Source of the DNA: Staphylococcus simulans
GTDB lineage: Bacteria > Bacillota > Bacilli > Staphylococcales > Staphylococcaceae
Direction: 5' to 3'
Assembly: GCF_002994445.1 (NCBI RefSeq)
Contig: NZ_MRZJ01000017.1
Span: forward strand, 1-32,700
Length of the DNA stretch: 32,700 nt
Part shown: positions 18,275-27,019 of the stretch, piece by piece
How positions within the stretch are numbered: the stretch's first letter is position 1
Layout: every line of letters starts with the position of its first letter
The notes under the pieces: generated by a model
Told to the model about the DNA's origin: nothing
The model's input: only the letters and a program-made list of their open reading frames with translations
Databases searched by the model: none
Position numbers and translations under genes: made by a program

Positions 18275-19645
18275 TCAGCTTTTCATCAATGCAAAATTCA
18301 ATGCTTCATGCACACTGGTTACACCGATGACTTGAATATTGTCAGGGAAATCCCAACCTCCTATATTTGTTTTAGGAATAATAACACGTTTAAATCCGAG
18401 TTTCGCTGCCTCTTGCACACGTTGTTCAATACGTGATACGCGACGTACTTCACCCGTTAAACCAACCTCACCGACAAAGCAATCCATACCATTGACTGGC
18501 TGGTCTTTGAAGCTGGATGCGACTGCTGCGATGATAGCCAAGTCGACTGCAGGTTCTGTCAGACGTACACCGCCCGCCACTTTAACGTACGCATCTTGCT
18601 GCTGAAGCAGGTAGCTTTCTTTCTTCTCTAAGACCGCCATCAGCAAGTTCAAGCGGTTATGATCAATCCCTGTCGCCATACGTCTTGGGTTATTGAATGT
18701 CGTCGGTGTGACTAAGGCTTGTACTTCAATTAATAAAGGACGTGTTCCTTCCATAGTCGGCACAATCGTTGAACCCGCAACATTCGTTGAGCGTTCTTCT
18801 AAGAACATTTCTGAAGGGTTTTTGACTCCTTTTAAACCACTGTGTTTCATTTCGAAAATACCCATTTCATTGGTCGAGCCGAAACGGTTTTTCACTGCAC
18901 GCAAAATTCTGTATGCATGGTGCTCATCCCCTTCGAAGTATAAGACGGTATCCACCATATGTTCTAATAAACGCGGTCCAGCAATTTGACCTTCTTTGGT
19001 CACATGACCCACGATAAATGTCGCAATGTTCATCTGTTTTGCGATTCCCATCAAGATTTGCGTACTTTCTCTGACTTGCGATACTGAACCTGGTGCTGAA
19101 CTGATATCAGGATGATAGACGGTTTGAATAGAGTCTACTACGACTAAATCAGGCTGTGTTTGTTTAACAGCCTCTTTAATCACTTCCAAATCCGTTTCCG
19201 CAAATACATTCAATTGACTTGAATCTTCTTCTAAACGATCTGCACGCAATTTCGTTTGGTTCAGTGATTCCTCACCGGTAATATATAATACTTTCTTATT
19301 TTGAGATAATGCAGAACAAATCTGCAGCAGCAATGTAGATTTCCCGATACCCGGGTCGCCGCCGATAAGCACCAGCGAACCTTGTACAATGCCTCCGCCC
19401 AAGACACGATCAAATTCAGACGAGCTCGTGTGGATACGCGGTGTCGTTTCATGCTGCACTTGATTTAATTTTGTTACTTTAGCTGTTTGTTCGCGTGTAC
19501 GCATCCCTCTACCACTGGGTGCTTCTTTTTGAGAGATTACCTCTTCCATTTGGTTCCAAGCTCCGCAATTCGGGCATTTTCCCATCCATTTCGGTGATTG
19601 GTAACCACAAGCCATACACTCGAATGTCACTTTCTTTTTCGCCAA
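18275..19645 (-). CDS. radA: DNA repair protein RadA
   Basis: 456-residue RecA-related helicase that helps branch migration during recombination and natural transformation. It has an N-terminal zinc finger (C10, C13, C24, C27), Walker [11 protein letters not shown] (about 95-104) and the RadA-specific KNRFGS motif in [13 protein letters not shown]. The C-terminal Lon-like domain has [14 protein letters not shown]. The start is TTG, seven bases after AGGTGG, and it aligns with the usual [13 protein letters not shown] opening. yacL follows after 29 bases and is probably cotranscribed. Confidence 0.97.
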   Translation of the reverse strand: MAKKKVTFECMACGYQSPKWMGKCPNCGAWNQMEEVISQKEAPSGRGMRTREQTAKVTKLNQVQHETTPRIHTSSSEFDRVLGGGIVQGSLVLIGGDPGIGKSTLLLQICSALSQNKKVLYITGEESLNQTKLRADRLEEDSSQLNVFAETDLEVIKEAVKQTQPDLVVVDSIQTVYHPDISSAPGSVSQVRESTQILMGIAKQMNIATFIVGHVTKEGQIAGPRLLEHMVDTVLYFEGDEHHAYRILRAVKNRFGSTNEMGIFEMKHSGLKGVKNPSEMFLEERSTNVAGSTIVPTMEGTRPLLIEVQALVTPTTFNNPRRMATGIDHNRLNLLMAVLEKKESYLLQQQDAYVKVAGGVRLTEPAVDLAIIAAVASSFKDQPVNGMDCFVGEVGLTGEVRRVSRIEQRVQEAAKLGFKRVIIPKTNIGGWDFPDNIQVIGVTSVHEALNFALMKS

Positions 19646-19729
19646 ATTTACACCACCTATTTTTATGTGAAAAACATATCTATTTTACCGCTTTATGCAT
19701 TTAAATACTATTAATGATTGCTTTACTAT

Positions 19730-19757
19730 TTTATACCTGAACCCTGTCTGCTCACAA
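19730..19757 (-). promoter_or_regulatory. Possible radA promoter
   Basis: Minus-strand TTGTGA (19757-19752) and TATAAA (19735-19730), spacer 16, about 85 bases before the radA start. The match is moderate. The surrounding 290-base radA-clpC spacer has several other TATAAT-like stretches without a good -35 and otherwise only the clpC terminator. Confidence 0.4.
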
Positions 19758-19851
19758 TCATAAATAGTATGATTTAAAATAATCATATCAGATTTCTTTG
19801 CGGTCACATATTATAACACCTTTAACCTATTATAACCTCAAAATATAAAAA

Positions 19852-19899
19852 GACTCCCTTTAAGCAGCACTGATTTCAGGTGCTGCTTCAAAAGGAGCC
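19852..19899 (-). terminator. Terminator of the ctsR-clpC operon
   Basis: Long near-perfect stem: on the minus strand GGCTCCTTTTGAAGCAGCAC pairs with GTGCTGCTTAAAGGGAGTC across a nine-base loop, followed by TTTTT. It lies 36 bases after the clpC stop codon. Confidence 0.92.
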
Positions 19900-19935
19900 T
19901 TTGCTCAACAAATACTGATATTACTTCAACATCGC

Positions 19936-22401
19936 TTATGCTTTTGTTGCTGTAGTTTCAGTTTCATCTGTTTTGCGATCATTAATATTATATTCGAATT
20001 TTTCACCGTTATGGTCCACTACAACATCTTTGCCTTCTAATTGGTTGCCGTCTAAGATCAATTCACTTAAGTTATCTTCAACTGTTTTTTGAATTGCTCT
20101 GATTAATGGACGTGCACCATATTGAGGGTCGTAACCTTCTTCAGCAATTTTTTCTTTCGCTGCTTCAGTTACTTCGATATTGATATCTTGTTCAGATAAA
20201 CGATCTGTAAGCTGGTTGACCATTTTCGTAACGATTTCTTTCAATTCAGCTTTATCAAGTTTGTGGAAGACAATGATATCATCGACACGGTTTAAGAACT
20301 CTGGGCGGAATGCATTTTTCAATTCTTTCAACATTGTGCTGCGGATTGTTTCATAGTCCGCACCTTCATCATTACCGCCGCCGAAACCAGCAAAGCGTTG
20401 ATCTTGAAGTTCTTGTGCGCCGACGTTAGAAGTCATGATAATCACTGTATTGCGGAAGTCTACACGACGTCCTTTTGTATCTGTTAAGAAACCATCATCT
20501 AATACTTGAAGCATGATGTTGAATACGTCAGGGTGTGCTTTTTCGACTTCGTCGAATAAGATAACTGAGTATGGTTTGCGTCTTACTTTTTCAGTTAATT
20601 GACCGCCGTCATCATGACCTACATAGCCCGGAGGCGCTCCGACTAAACGACTCACTGCGTGTTTTTCCATGAATTCACTCATGTCGACACGAATCATTGC
20701 ATCTTCGTCGCCGAACATTGATTCTGCTAATGCGCGTGCTAATTCAGTTTTACCTACACCTGTCGGTCCTAAGAAAATGAAGCTTCCGATTGGACGTTTA
20801 GGATCTTTAAGACCTGCACGTGCACGACGTACTGCTTTACTGATTGAAGTAACAGCATCTTTTTGACCAATTACACGTTTGTGCAATGTGTCTTCTAAGT
20901 TAAGCAGACGTTCAGATTCTGTTTCGTTCAAGCGTGTTAATGGAATGCCTGTCCATCCGGCAATAACTTCAGCGATATCGTTTTCTGTTAATGATGTGTT
21001 AGAACCGCCTTGCGCATTTTTCCATTCATTTTTCGCTTCTTCATATTGTTTTTCTAATTTTGTTTGTTTATCTCGAAGGTTCGCAGCGTTTTCGAATTCT
21101 TGTGAATGTACTGCTGCGTCTTTTTCATTTTTAACTTTTTCAATTTCTTGTTCGATTTCTTTCAAGTTTGAAGGTGTCGTATGACTTTTCAGTCTTACTT
21201 TTGAACTTGCTTCATCGATTAAATCGATTGCTTTGTCTGGTAAGAAACGATCTGAAACATAACGGTCGCTTAAACGCGCAGCTGCTTCAACCGCTTCGTC
21301 AGAAATATTAATACGGTGATGTGCTTCGTAACGATCACGTAAACCTTTTAAGATAGCAATTGTATCTTCAACTGTCGGTTCATCGACTTGTACAGGTTGG
21401 AAACGACGTTCTAACGCTGCATCTTTTTCAATGTGTTTACGGTATTCATCTAATGTTGTTGCACCGATTGCTTGCAGTTCACCGCGTGCTAATGCTGGTT
21501 TTAAGATGTTTGAAGCATCAATGGCACCTTCAGCACCACCGGCACCGATTAATGTGTGCAATTCATCGATGAATAAGATAACGTTGCCTGCTTGGTGAAT
21601 TTCTTCCATAACTTTTTTCAATCTTTCTTCGAATTCACCGCGGTATTTTGTACCGGCAACAACTGTACCCATATCAAGTGACATTACACGTTTGCCTTTT
21701 AATGTTTCTGGTACTTCATTATTTACGATGGCTTGTGCTAAACCTTCAGCAATTGCTGTTTTACCTACCCCAGGTTCACCAATCAATACTGGGTTGTTTT
21801 TAGTACGGCGGCTTAATACTTCAATGACACGTGTAATTTCTTTATCGCGTCCGACAACCGGATCTAATGTGCCGTCTTTTGCGATGACTGTTAAGTCGCG
21901 TGCCAAGCCGTCTAACGTAGGTGTGTTGTTTGATTTAGCAGCTTGTGCATTTTTATTGCTCATTTCAGGACTGCCAAGTGCTTTAACCACTTGTGCGCGT
22001 GCTTTTGTAATATTTAAATCCAAGTTTGCGAATACACGTGCAGCTACACCTTCGTTTTCGCGGATTAAACCAAGCAGGATATGCTCTGTTCCGACGAAGT
22101 TATGGTGTAATTTGCGTGCTTCGTCCATTGAAAGTTCAATGACTTTCTTAGCTCTTGGTGTATAGTGCAATGTACCGATTTGTTCTTGGCCTTGACCGAT
22201 CAGTTTTTCAACTTCTGATACAACCAAGTCTTCTGTAATACCGAAACTTTCTAATACTTTTGCTGCAATACCCTCAGGTTCTTTCATTAATCCAAGCAGC
22301 AAGTGTTCCGTTCCGATATTTGAGTGATTCAAACGAATCGCTTCTTCTTGTGCATGTGCTAATACACGTTGTGCACGTTCTGTTAATCTGCCGAATAACA
22401 T
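19936..22401 (-). CDS. clpC: ATP-dependent Clp protease ATPase subunit ClpC
   Basis: HSP100 unfoldase, 821 residues, that feeds substrates to ClpP and works with the adaptor pair McsA/McsB. It has two N-terminal Clp repeats (about 1-145) and a first AAA+ domain with Walker A GEPGVGKT (about 208). A ClpC-type middle coiled coil with a UVR-like stretch follows (about 415-475), then a second AAA+ domain with GPTGVGKT (about 544) and the C-terminal D2-small domain. The start ATG has AGGAGG upstream. It is last in the CtsR-controlled operon. Confidence 0.98.
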   Translation of the reverse strand: MLFGRLTERAQRVLAHAQEEAIRLNHSNIGTEHLLLGLMKEPEGIAAKVLESFGITEDLVVSEVEKLIGQGQEQIGTLHYTPRAKKVIELSMDEARKLHHNFVGTEHILLGLIRENEGVAARVFANLDLNITKARAQVVKALGSPEMSNKNAQAAKSNNTPTLDGLARDLTVIAKDGTLDPVVGRDKEITRVIEVLSRRTKNNPVLIGEPGVGKTAIAEGLAQAIVNNEVPETLKGKRVMSLDMGTVVAGTKYRGEFEERLKKVMEEIHQAGNVILFIDELHTLIGAGGAEGAIDASNILKPALARGELQAIGATTLDEYRKHIEKDAALERRFQPVQVDEPTVEDTIAILKGLRDRYEAHHRINISDEAVEAAARLSDRYVSDRFLPDKAIDLIDEASSKVRLKSHTTPSNLKEIEQEIEKVKNEKDAAVHSQEFENAANLRDKQTKLEKQYEEAKNEWKNAQGGSNTSLTENDIAEVIAGWTGIPLTRLNETESERLLNLEDTLHKRVIGQKDAVTSISKAVRRARAGLKDPKRPIGSFIFLGPTGVGKTELARALAESMFGDEDAMIRVDMSEFMEKHAVSRLVGAPPGYVGHDDGGQLTEKVRRKPYSVILFDEVEKAHPDVFNIMLQVLDDGFLTDTKGRRVDFRNTVIIMTSNVGAQELQDQRFAGFGGGNDEGADYETIRSTMLKELKNAFRPEFLNRVDDIIVFHKLDKAELKEIVTKMVNQLTDRLSEQDINIEVTEAAKEKIAEEGYDPQYGARPLIRAIQKTVEDNLSELILDGNQLEGKDVVVDHNGEKFEYNINDRKTDETETTATKA

Positions 22402-22412
22402 AGCAAAACCTC

Positions 22413-23420
22413 CTATTTTATATGTTCTCTGATTACATTTGCTCTTTGTTCTTTAATTGAAATTCGATTATTTTCGTCTATTAAGAATGGCGATTGAATT
22501 GCGACCATCATTTGGTTGAAATTAAAGTCAGGCAATTCATCAATGTAGCCTAAATCAATACCTAATTTGACTTCGCTCAAACGCGTTGATGCTTCTTCCA
22601 TAGAAATCATACGGCTATAACGCAGCAGACCCAGTGAACGGTAAATGCGGTCTTGCATTTCAATAAGACTGTGATAGTCTAATTGCTTGCGAATCTGCAT
22701 TTCTTCAGCAATAATCTGCTGAACAATTTCTGTTAGAGTTTCAATAATTTGTTCTTCCGTTCTTCCCAAGGTCAACTGGTTTGAAACTTGATAGATGTGT
22801 CCGTACACTTGAGAACCTTCTCCGAAAATACCGCGGATTGTAAAGCCGAAACGATTAATTGTTTGTGCAATACGATTCATGCGTTTCATAATCGAAAGTC
22901 CCGGCAAGTGCAGCATGACACTCGCACGCATCCCTGTTCCGATGTTTGTCGGACAAGTTGTTAGATAGCCGAGTTGTTCATCGAAACTGATATCTAAAGC
23001 GCGATCAAGCCGATTATCTATTTCTGAAGCGCTTTGATATAAGCGTTCTAAGTCCATATCTGAACTCATTGTCTGTATTCTGATATGATCTTCTTCATTT
23101 ACCATTATGCTTAATGATTCATCTTCATTCAACAATACTGCTGAAGCCGGCTGCTCTATCAGTTCTTTGCTGATGAGATGTTTGGCAACTAATTTCAGTT
23201 TATCTGTCTGCTCAATCATTTGAAGGTTGATAACTTTCAAATCCGGCAAAGCATCTTGTACTTCGTTGATGACTTTTTGTCCTTCAACATCTGAAGTAAA
23301 CATTAAGGGATGAACATGATTATTCAAGTTTCTGGCAAGTCGAATACGTGAAGACATCACCACTGGTGTTGCAGCGTCTTGCTGCATCCAATTACTCATG
23401 TACATTGAATGTTCGCTCAT
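22413..23420 (-). CDS. mcsB: Protein arginine kinase McsB
   Basis: Phosphorylates arginines to mark proteins, including CtsR, for ClpC-ClpP. 335 residues with the phosphagen-kinase catalytic core: SSRIRLARN (about 23-31), EDHIRIQ (substrate loop region), [18 protein letters not shown] (about 156-173) and [12 protein letters not shown] (about 199-210). The C-terminal part carries the phosphoarginine-sensing region. The start ATG has GAGGG upstream and lies three bases after the mcsA stop. It needs McsA as activator, and the McsA here is unusual. Confidence 0.97.
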   Translation of the reverse strand: MSEHSMYMSNWMQQDAATPVVMSSRIRLARNLNNHVHPLMFTSDVEGQKVINEVQDALPDLKVINLQMIEQTDKLKLVAKHLISKELIEQPASAVLLNEDESLSIMVNEEDHIRIQTMSSDMDLERLYQSASEIDNRLDRALDISFDEQLGYLTTCPTNIGTGMRASVMLHLPGLSIMKRMNRIAQTINRFGFTIRGIFGEGSQVYGHIYQVSNQLTLGRTEEQIIETLTEIVQQIIAEEMQIRKQLDYHSLIEMQDRIYRSLGLLRYSRMISMEEASTRLSEVKLGIDLGYIDELPDFNFNQMMVAIQSPFLIDENNRISIKEQRANVIREHIK

Positions 23421-23423
23421 GTA

Positions 23424-23945
23424 TTATCCCTCGCTTTCTGCTTTTAGTGCTTTAATCTCATCGCGGACAACCGCAGCTTCTTCAAATTCTTGTTTCTCTA
23501 TCAATTCTTGTAAATATTTATCTTTTGCTTCTATTTGTTTCTTAATTGCTAATTTGTGCTGAGAGGAGACAGGTGTCTTGCCGACATGCTCGATTTGACC
23601 GCCTTGCACACGTCTGACAATATCCACAATATCCTCTTTAAAAGTAGTGTAACATTGTGCACACCCAAACTTCCCTTTATATGCAATATCTTTCAGTGTC
23701 ATATGGCAATTCGGGCATTTCTTTTCTTCTCTGATAGTTAAGTCTTCTAATTGTATACCGTGCTTAGAAGCCAAATGCTGAAGGATTTGTTTTATAACAA
23801 AAGAGCCTTCCATGTCATCTTGATTGTTCTGCCATGTAGGTTCCTCTTCATTACTTTCTGCTATTACTCTCTTTATTGTTTTAGGTTGTATTTCATTTTC
23901 GCTGTGCTTATCAGACTTTGGTGTATGCATTGATTTGTCAGCCAT
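23424..23945 (-). CDS. mcsA: McsA, activator of McsB, lacking the N-terminal zinc motif
   Basis: 173 residues. The second zinc module is intact (CPNCHMTLKD, then GKFGCAQCY, about 77-102), as are RRVQGGQIEHVGKTP and a C-terminal UVR domain (QEFEEAAVVRDEIKALKAE). The usual first module is absent. S. aureus and B. subtilis McsA begin with CxxC and a second CxxC within about 35 residues. Here the first 50 residues contain no cysteine and are a low-complexity charged stretch (MADKSMHTPKSDKHSENE). No hidden upstream part exists, because ctsR ends 17 bases before this ATG and a good AGGAGG lies in that gap. Confidence 0.9.
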   Translation of the reverse strand: MADKSMHTPKSDKHSENEIQPKTIKRVIAESNEEEPTWQNNQDDMEGSFVIKQILQHLASKHGIQLEDLTIREEKKCPNCHMTLKDIAYKGKFGCAQCYTTFKEDIVDIVRRVQGGQIEHVGKTPVSSQHKLAIKKQIEAKDKYLQELIEKQEFEEAAVVRDEIKALKAESEG

Positions 23946-23962
23946 GTGCAGCCTCCTATCTA

Positions 23963-24424
23963 TTAATAGTAATTAATGACCGGTAACAGCTGTTTCAATA
24001 TATTTGCTCGAACAATATCTCTTGCGACAACTTCCATTCTTAGTGTGTCTCTATCTATCACTGCAAGCATCATTTTGGCTTCGCGCAGTGTAATATATTG
24101 ATTATCAAGCAATCCTTCGATCACATAATGTGCTTGTTGCTGAGAAATAGAATCGCCGATGATTTGTAAGAGGTGATTAATGTAACCCTTCGTATCCTTA
24201 GTTTCAACTTTCGTGATTCGGATATAACCTCCACCACCGCGTTTACTTTCAATTTCATAACCGTGTTCATTGGTGAATCTTGTCTTAATTACATAATTAA
24301 GCTGAGAAGGCACACAGTCAAAGCGTTGAGCAATATTCGCTCGTTGTATCTCAACAACATCTTTATTCGATTCCTCAAATAAATGTTTAATGTACTGTTC
24401 TATGATGTCGGACATATTGTGCAT
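23963..24424 (-). CDS. ctsR: Heat-shock repressor CtsR
   Basis: Represses clp genes by binding tandem heptads and is released on heat or by McsB. 153 residues with an N-terminal winged helix ([20 protein letters not shown]) and the glycine-rich wing [12 protein letters not shown] that senses heat. The C-terminal dimerisation part ends in LLPVINYY. The start is the ATG before [11 protein letters not shown], eight bases after AAGGGG. An in-frame GTG three codons earlier is part of that site. It is first in the operon, directly behind two CtsR boxes. Confidence 0.97.
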   Translation of the reverse strand: MHNMSDIIEQYIKHLFEESNKDVVEIQRANIAQRFDCVPSQLNYVIKTRFTNEHGYEIESKRGGGGYIRITKVETKDTKGYINHLLQIIGDSISQQQAHYVIEGLLDNQYITLREAKMMLAVIDRDTLRMEVVARDIVRANILKQLLPVINYY

Positions 24425-24439
24425 GGATATCACCCCTTT

Positions 24440-24456
24440 TTTGACCTTCTTTGACT
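24440..24456 (-). promoter_or_regulatory. CtsR operator 1
   Basis: Minus-strand tandem heptad AGTCAAA-GAA-GGTCAAA, matching the CtsR consensus in both halves apart from the first base. It lies between the -10 and the ctsR ribosome binding site. Confidence 0.88.
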
Positions 24457-24458
24457 AT

Positions 24459-24487
24459 ATTATATGACCAACTTTGACCTTTTTCAA
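24459..24487 (-). promoter_or_regulatory. ctsR-mcsA-mcsB-clpC promoter
   Basis: Minus-strand -35 TTGAAA (24487-24482) and -10 TATAAT (24464-24459), spacer 17. CtsR operator 2 fills the spacer and operator 1 covers the start point, so bound CtsR would occlude polymerase. Confidence 0.87.
24463..24479 (-). promoter_or_regulatory. CtsR operator 2
   Basis: Minus-strand tandem heptad GGTCAAA-GTT-GGTCATA. The first half is perfect and the second has one mismatch. It lies within the promoter spacer and touches the -10. Confidence 0.85.
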
Positions 24488-24595
24488 CCAATATGATTTA
24501 AAAAATTTTCGACAACCTTAAAATTGGGATGTTCGTGAGCGTTATTTTCCTGTATCATATTGTATGAAATAAAAAATAAAGGATGAAGTTAAACC

Positions 24596-25807
24596 ATGCA
24601 TATACTTATTGCTTTAATTGGGATTGTTTTCTTTTTAGCACTTGCATTTGTTTTCAGTTCTGATAAGAAGAATATCAAATGGAAATATGTGGGTATCTTG
24701 CTTGTCATCCAATTCATCTTCGCTTTCCTACTATTAAAAACAAATGTGGGAATTACTGTAATTGGTGGCATTGCCCATGGCTTCTCTTACCTGTTGTCTA
24801 AAGCAGCAGAAGGAGTTAATTTCGTGTTTGGAGGGTTTAAATATGTAGACCCTAAAAACCCGCCGTTCTTCTTTAACGTATTATTGCCGATTGTATTTAT
24901 CTCTGCGATTATCGGGATCTTGCAATATACGAAAATCTTACCGCTTATTATTAATGTTTTAGGTTTCTTGATTTCAAAAATCAACGGTATGGGACGTTTA
25001 GAATCTTATAATGCCGTAGCAGCTGCGATTTTAGGACAATCTGAAGTATTCATTTCATTGAAAAAACAACTGCCTTACATACCTAAGCAGCGTTTATATA
25101 CTTTAACTGCTTCTGCGATGTCTACAGTTTCCGCTTCAATTATCGGTGCATACTTTACATTATTAGATCCTAAATATGTGGTAACAGCGATTGTCTTAAA
25201 CTTATTCGGCGGTTTCATTATCGCTTCTATCATCAACCCTTATACAGTAGATGAAAAAGACGATAAATTATTAGTCGAAGAGACAGGCGCAAAACAGTCG
25301 TTCTTTGAAATGTTGGGAGAATATATTTTAGACGGCTTTAAAGTGGCAGTGATTGTAGGTGCGATGTTAATCGGTTATATCGCTATTATCGCTTTATTAA
25401 ACGGTATTGTCAGCGGTATTTTCTCTGGCGTATCTGGCGGCGCAATCAAATGGGACTTCCAAACATTAATCGGATTTGTGTTTGCACCATTTGCATTCTT
25501 AACAGGTATTCCTTGGGGAGATGCAGTGAAAGCAGGCTCATTAATGGCGACTAAATTATTATCTAATGAATTCGTTGCAATGCTTGATTTAGGCAAAATG
25601 CAAGGCTTATCAGAGCGTGCAGTCGGCATTACATCTGTATTCTTAGTATCATTTGCGAACTTCAGTTCAATCGGTATCATTTCAGGTGCCATCAAATCTT
25701 TAAATAACGAAAAAGGCGACGTAGTTGCCCGCTTCGGTCTTAAACTTTTATTCGGTGCAACACTTGTATCATTTATTTCTGCAGCGATTGCAGGCTTCTT
25801 CATGTAA
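24596..25807 (+). CDS. nupC: Concentrative nucleoside transporter NupC
   Basis: 403-residue cation-coupled nucleoside uptake permease of the CNT family. It is strongly hydrophobic, with an N-terminal three-span domain (about 2-60), a gate region (LLPIVFISAIIGILQYTKIL, about 95-114) and the conserved AAAILGQSEVFISLKKQLPY (about 142-161) used in substrate and ion binding. The C-terminal domain ends in LVSFISAAIAGFFM. The start ATG has AAAGGATG upstream at a longer than usual spacing. It diverges from ctsR and has its own terminator. In S. aureus it lies directly next to pdxT. Confidence 0.95.
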   Translation: MHILIALIGIVFFLALAFVFSSDKKNIKWKYVGILLVIQFIFAFLLLKTNVGITVIGGIAHGFSYLLSKAAEGVNFVFGGFKYVDPKNPPFFFNVLLPIVFISAIIGILQYTKILPLIINVLGFLISKINGMGRLESYNAVAAAILGQSEVFISLKKQLPYIPKQRLYTLTASAMSTVSASIIGAYFTLLDPKYVVTAIVLNLFGGFIIASIINPYTVDEKDDKLLVEETGAKQSFFEMLGEYILDGFKVAVIVGAMLIGYIAIIALLNGIVSGIFSGVSGGAIKWDFQTLIGFVFAPFAFLTGIPWGDAVKAGSLMATKLLSNEFVAMLDLGKMQGLSERAVGITSVFLVSFANFSSIGIISGAIKSLNNEKGDVVARFGLKLLFGATLVSFISAAIAGFFM

Positions 25808-25821
25808 GCACCTTACTACAC

Positions 25822-25853
25822 AACGGCTTCCTTTTTCAGGAGGCCGTTTTTTT
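25822..25853 (+). terminator. nupC terminator
   Basis: Stem CGGCTTCCT / AGGAGGCCG with loop TTTTC and one G-U pair, flanked by A and followed by seven T. Confidence 0.93.
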
Positions 25854-25856
25854 GCG

Positions 25857-25885
25857 TTGCATTTCACCTTTTCTTCGTGTAAAGT
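25857..25885 (+). promoter_or_regulatory. Probable promoter of the ASCH gene
   Basis: TTGCAT (25857-25862) and TAAAGT (25880-25885), spacer 17, directly after the nupC terminator and 25 bases before the start codon. Confidence 0.5.
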
Positions 25886-25910
25886 AACACTTAATAATGG
25901 AGGGATAATT

Positions 25911-26354
25911 ATGAGCATCGATGCATTTTGGAACAAATTCATAACTGAATATCCAACATACCAAGATTCTTCTTACACAGCATGGCAATTCGGCGTAGAT
26001 GCAACACATTTAGCCGAACTGGTTTCACAAGGTATCAAAACTGCGACAACAAGCGGTTTAGCGTTTTACGTTGAAGAACAAGAGCCTTTGCCGAAAGTCG
26101 ATGACCTGAGTATCGTTCTAGATGCACAAGATAATCCCATCTGTGTAATCAAAAATACCAAAGTATACCAAGTCCCATTTTCTGAAGTATCAAAGGAACA
26201 TGCATATAAAGAAGGTGAAGGATCACGAACATTAACATATTGGAGAAATGTCCATCGTGATTTCTTTATTCCTGAATACGCAAGCATTAACCAGTCATTT
26301 CATGAAAATCAAATAATGGTCTGTGAAGAATTTAAATGTCTCTATTCAATATAA
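25911..26354 (+). CDS. ASCH-domain protein
   Basis: 147 residues, a whole-length ASCH domain (beta-barrel fold related to PUA, thought to bind RNA or nucleotides). Family features seen are AWQFG (about 24-28), the basic helix LVSQGIKTATTSGL (about 36-49), the RTLTYWRNVHRDFF segment (about 105-118) and the C-terminal MVCEEFKCLYSI. The start is the ATG with GGAGGG upstream. A longer in-frame reading that starts inside nupC is not credible. No function is established for this subgroup that I can name. A decayed second copy lies at 27215-27489. Confidence 0.85.
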   Translation: MSIDAFWNKFITEYPTYQDSSYTAWQFGVDATHLAELVSQGIKTATTSGLAFYVEEQEPLPKVDDLSIVLDAQDNPICVIKNTKVYQVPFSEVSKEHAYKEGEGSRTLTYWRNVHRDFFIPEYASINQSFHENQIMVCEEFKCLYSI

Positions 26355-26371
26355 ATAAAGTAGGTGACTCT

Positions 26372-26524
26372 ATGGACTTAAACACACTACAAATCAGTAA
26401 ATTCCAAGAAACAGATACACAAGTAGTTGTAGATTTAATAATCGACACACTTAGAACGACAAACATTAAAGATGAACAGAGTACTTCGAATAACACAGAG
26501 CTAAATTTATGTCCTGCTCCATAA
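26372..26524 (+). pseudogene. Truncated copy of the GNAT acetyltransferase gene
   Basis: The first 36 or so codons correspond to the intact acetyltransferase at 27505-28011: 82 of 85 bases are identical between 26393-26477 and 27526-27610. Homology then stops abruptly and the frame closes after 14 unrelated residues (about 50 codons in all). The acetyl-CoA-binding part is missing, so it cannot be active. It follows the intact ASCH gene with the same spacing as the intact copy follows the ASCH remnant. Confidence 0.85.
26393..26477 (+). repeat. Direct repeat, copy 1 (85 bases)
   Basis: Matches 27526-27610 with three mismatches and no gaps. Weaker similarity continues upstream through the start codon into the end of the ASCH gene. 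The copies are 1133 bases apart and flank the bacteriocin region. Recombination between them would delete that region and leave one ASCH-acetyltransferase pair. Confidence 0.92.
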
Positions 26525-26593
26525 CCAAAGCGATTCACTATCTGTCTTGTCTTTCTATGTAACAGTTATTTATAGTACTTATATTTTATCTCC

Positions 26594-26677
26594 TCAAATA
26601 TCACGATTCTTTTTCTTGTCTTTTATCTTTTTAATAAATAAAGGTAATAATAATAGAAGTAGAATAGGTAACTTCAT
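26594..26677 (-). CDS. 27-residue hydrophobic-cationic peptide (candidate immunity or toxin peptide)
   Basis: Sequence MKLPILLLLLLPLFIKKIKD followed by KKKNRDI: one hydrophobic span (about 3-15) and a strongly basic tail. The ribosome binding site AAAAGGAG at nine bases is among the best in the region, which is the main reason to accept such a short frame. It lies on the same strand as the bacteriocin gene, 87 bases downstream and after its terminator. Read-through would co-express it. It could be a small immunity peptide, a type I toxin-like peptide or a chance frame. I do not recognise a family. Confidence 0.45.
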   Translation of the reverse strand: MKLPILLLLLLPLFIKKIKDKKKNRDI

Positions 26678-26722
26678 AAGTCACATCTCCTTTTCTTTTA
26701 AATTCACAATCTAAAGTTTAAA

Positions 26723-26750
26723 AGAAAGGCATACAAAAGCATACCTTTCT
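26723..26750 (-). terminator. Terminator of the bacteriocin gene
   Basis: Minus strand AGAAAGGTATGC pairs with GTATGCCTTTCT across loop TTTT (12 pairs, two of them G-U), followed by TTTT. It is placed 14 bases after the stop codon. The weak tail may allow read-through into the small peptide gene. Confidence 0.75.
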
Positions 26751-26764
26751 TCCAAACCAAATTG

Positions 26765-26935
26765 TTAATCACAAAATGTGGCCATTCCTACTAAACCGCC
26801 ACCCCAAAAACCAATAGGACCACCAGCAGCGCCAACCATTGCTGATCCAGCTGTACCAATTAAGCACTTAGCCATTCCGCCACCATTTACAGATTTTAAT
26901 TCTTCTAAATTTAACTTTCTTGTTTCCCACTTCAT
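26765..26935 (-). CDS. Double-glycine-leader class II bacteriocin precursor
   Basis: 56 residues. The leader MKWETRKLNLEELKSVNGG fits the double-glycine type cut by C39-peptidase ABC exporters (L..EEL..V.GG, cleavage after G19). The predicted 37-residue mature peptide starts GMAKCLIGTAGSAMVG, contains GAAGGPIGFWGGGLVG and ends MATFCD. It is rich in Gly and Ala with overlapping GxxxG helix-packing motifs, as in Blp and thermophilin/two-peptide class II bacteriocins. Cysteines near both ends (C24, C55) could form a disulfide. The start ATG has AGGGGTGG upstream. It has its own promoter, a cre site and a terminator. No exporter, second peptide or regular immunity gene is in the window. Confidence 0.85.
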   Translation of the reverse strand: MKWETRKLNLEELKSVNGGGMAKCLIGTAGSAMVGAAGGPIGFWGGGLVGMATFCD

Positions 26936-26965
26936 AAAACCACCCCTAAACTATTTTATTTTAAA

Positions 26966-26980
26966 AGAAAACGTTTTCAT
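26966..26980 (-). promoter_or_regulatory. CcpA cre site at the bacteriocin start point
   Basis: Minus-strand ATGAAAACGTTTTCT fits the cre consensus WTGNAANCGNWNNCW at every position and contains the palindrome GAAAACGTTTTC. It begins four bases after the -10 and covers the expected transcription start, a position where CcpA represses. Confidence 0.65.
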
Positions 26981-26984
26981 TTAT

Positions 26985-27014
26985 ATTATAATGTACAAAT
27001 CTTATAGAAGTCAA
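26985..27014 (-). promoter_or_regulatory. Bacteriocin promoter
   Basis: Minus-strand -35 TTGACT (27014-27009) and consensus -10 TATAAT (26990-26985), spacer 18, giving a leader of about 45 bases. Confidence 0.82.
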
Positions 27015-27019
27015 CTTGT

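Noticed and set aside
25375..25803. 142-codon open frame antisense to nupC
   Set aside because: It is a shadow of the nupC codon pattern with no ribosome binding site.
25725..25910. Longer N-terminus for the ASCH protein
   Set aside because: It would start inside nupC and cross the nupC terminator. The ATG at 25911 has a good ribosome binding site.
26332..26538. 68-codon minus-strand frame over the truncated acetyltransferase
   Set aside because: Most of it is antisense to the duplicated acetyltransferase start, and it lacks a ribosome binding site.
26478..26593. Possible insertion-sequence end after the truncated acetyltransferase
   Set aside because: No terminal inverted repeat, target duplication or transposase segment could be found.
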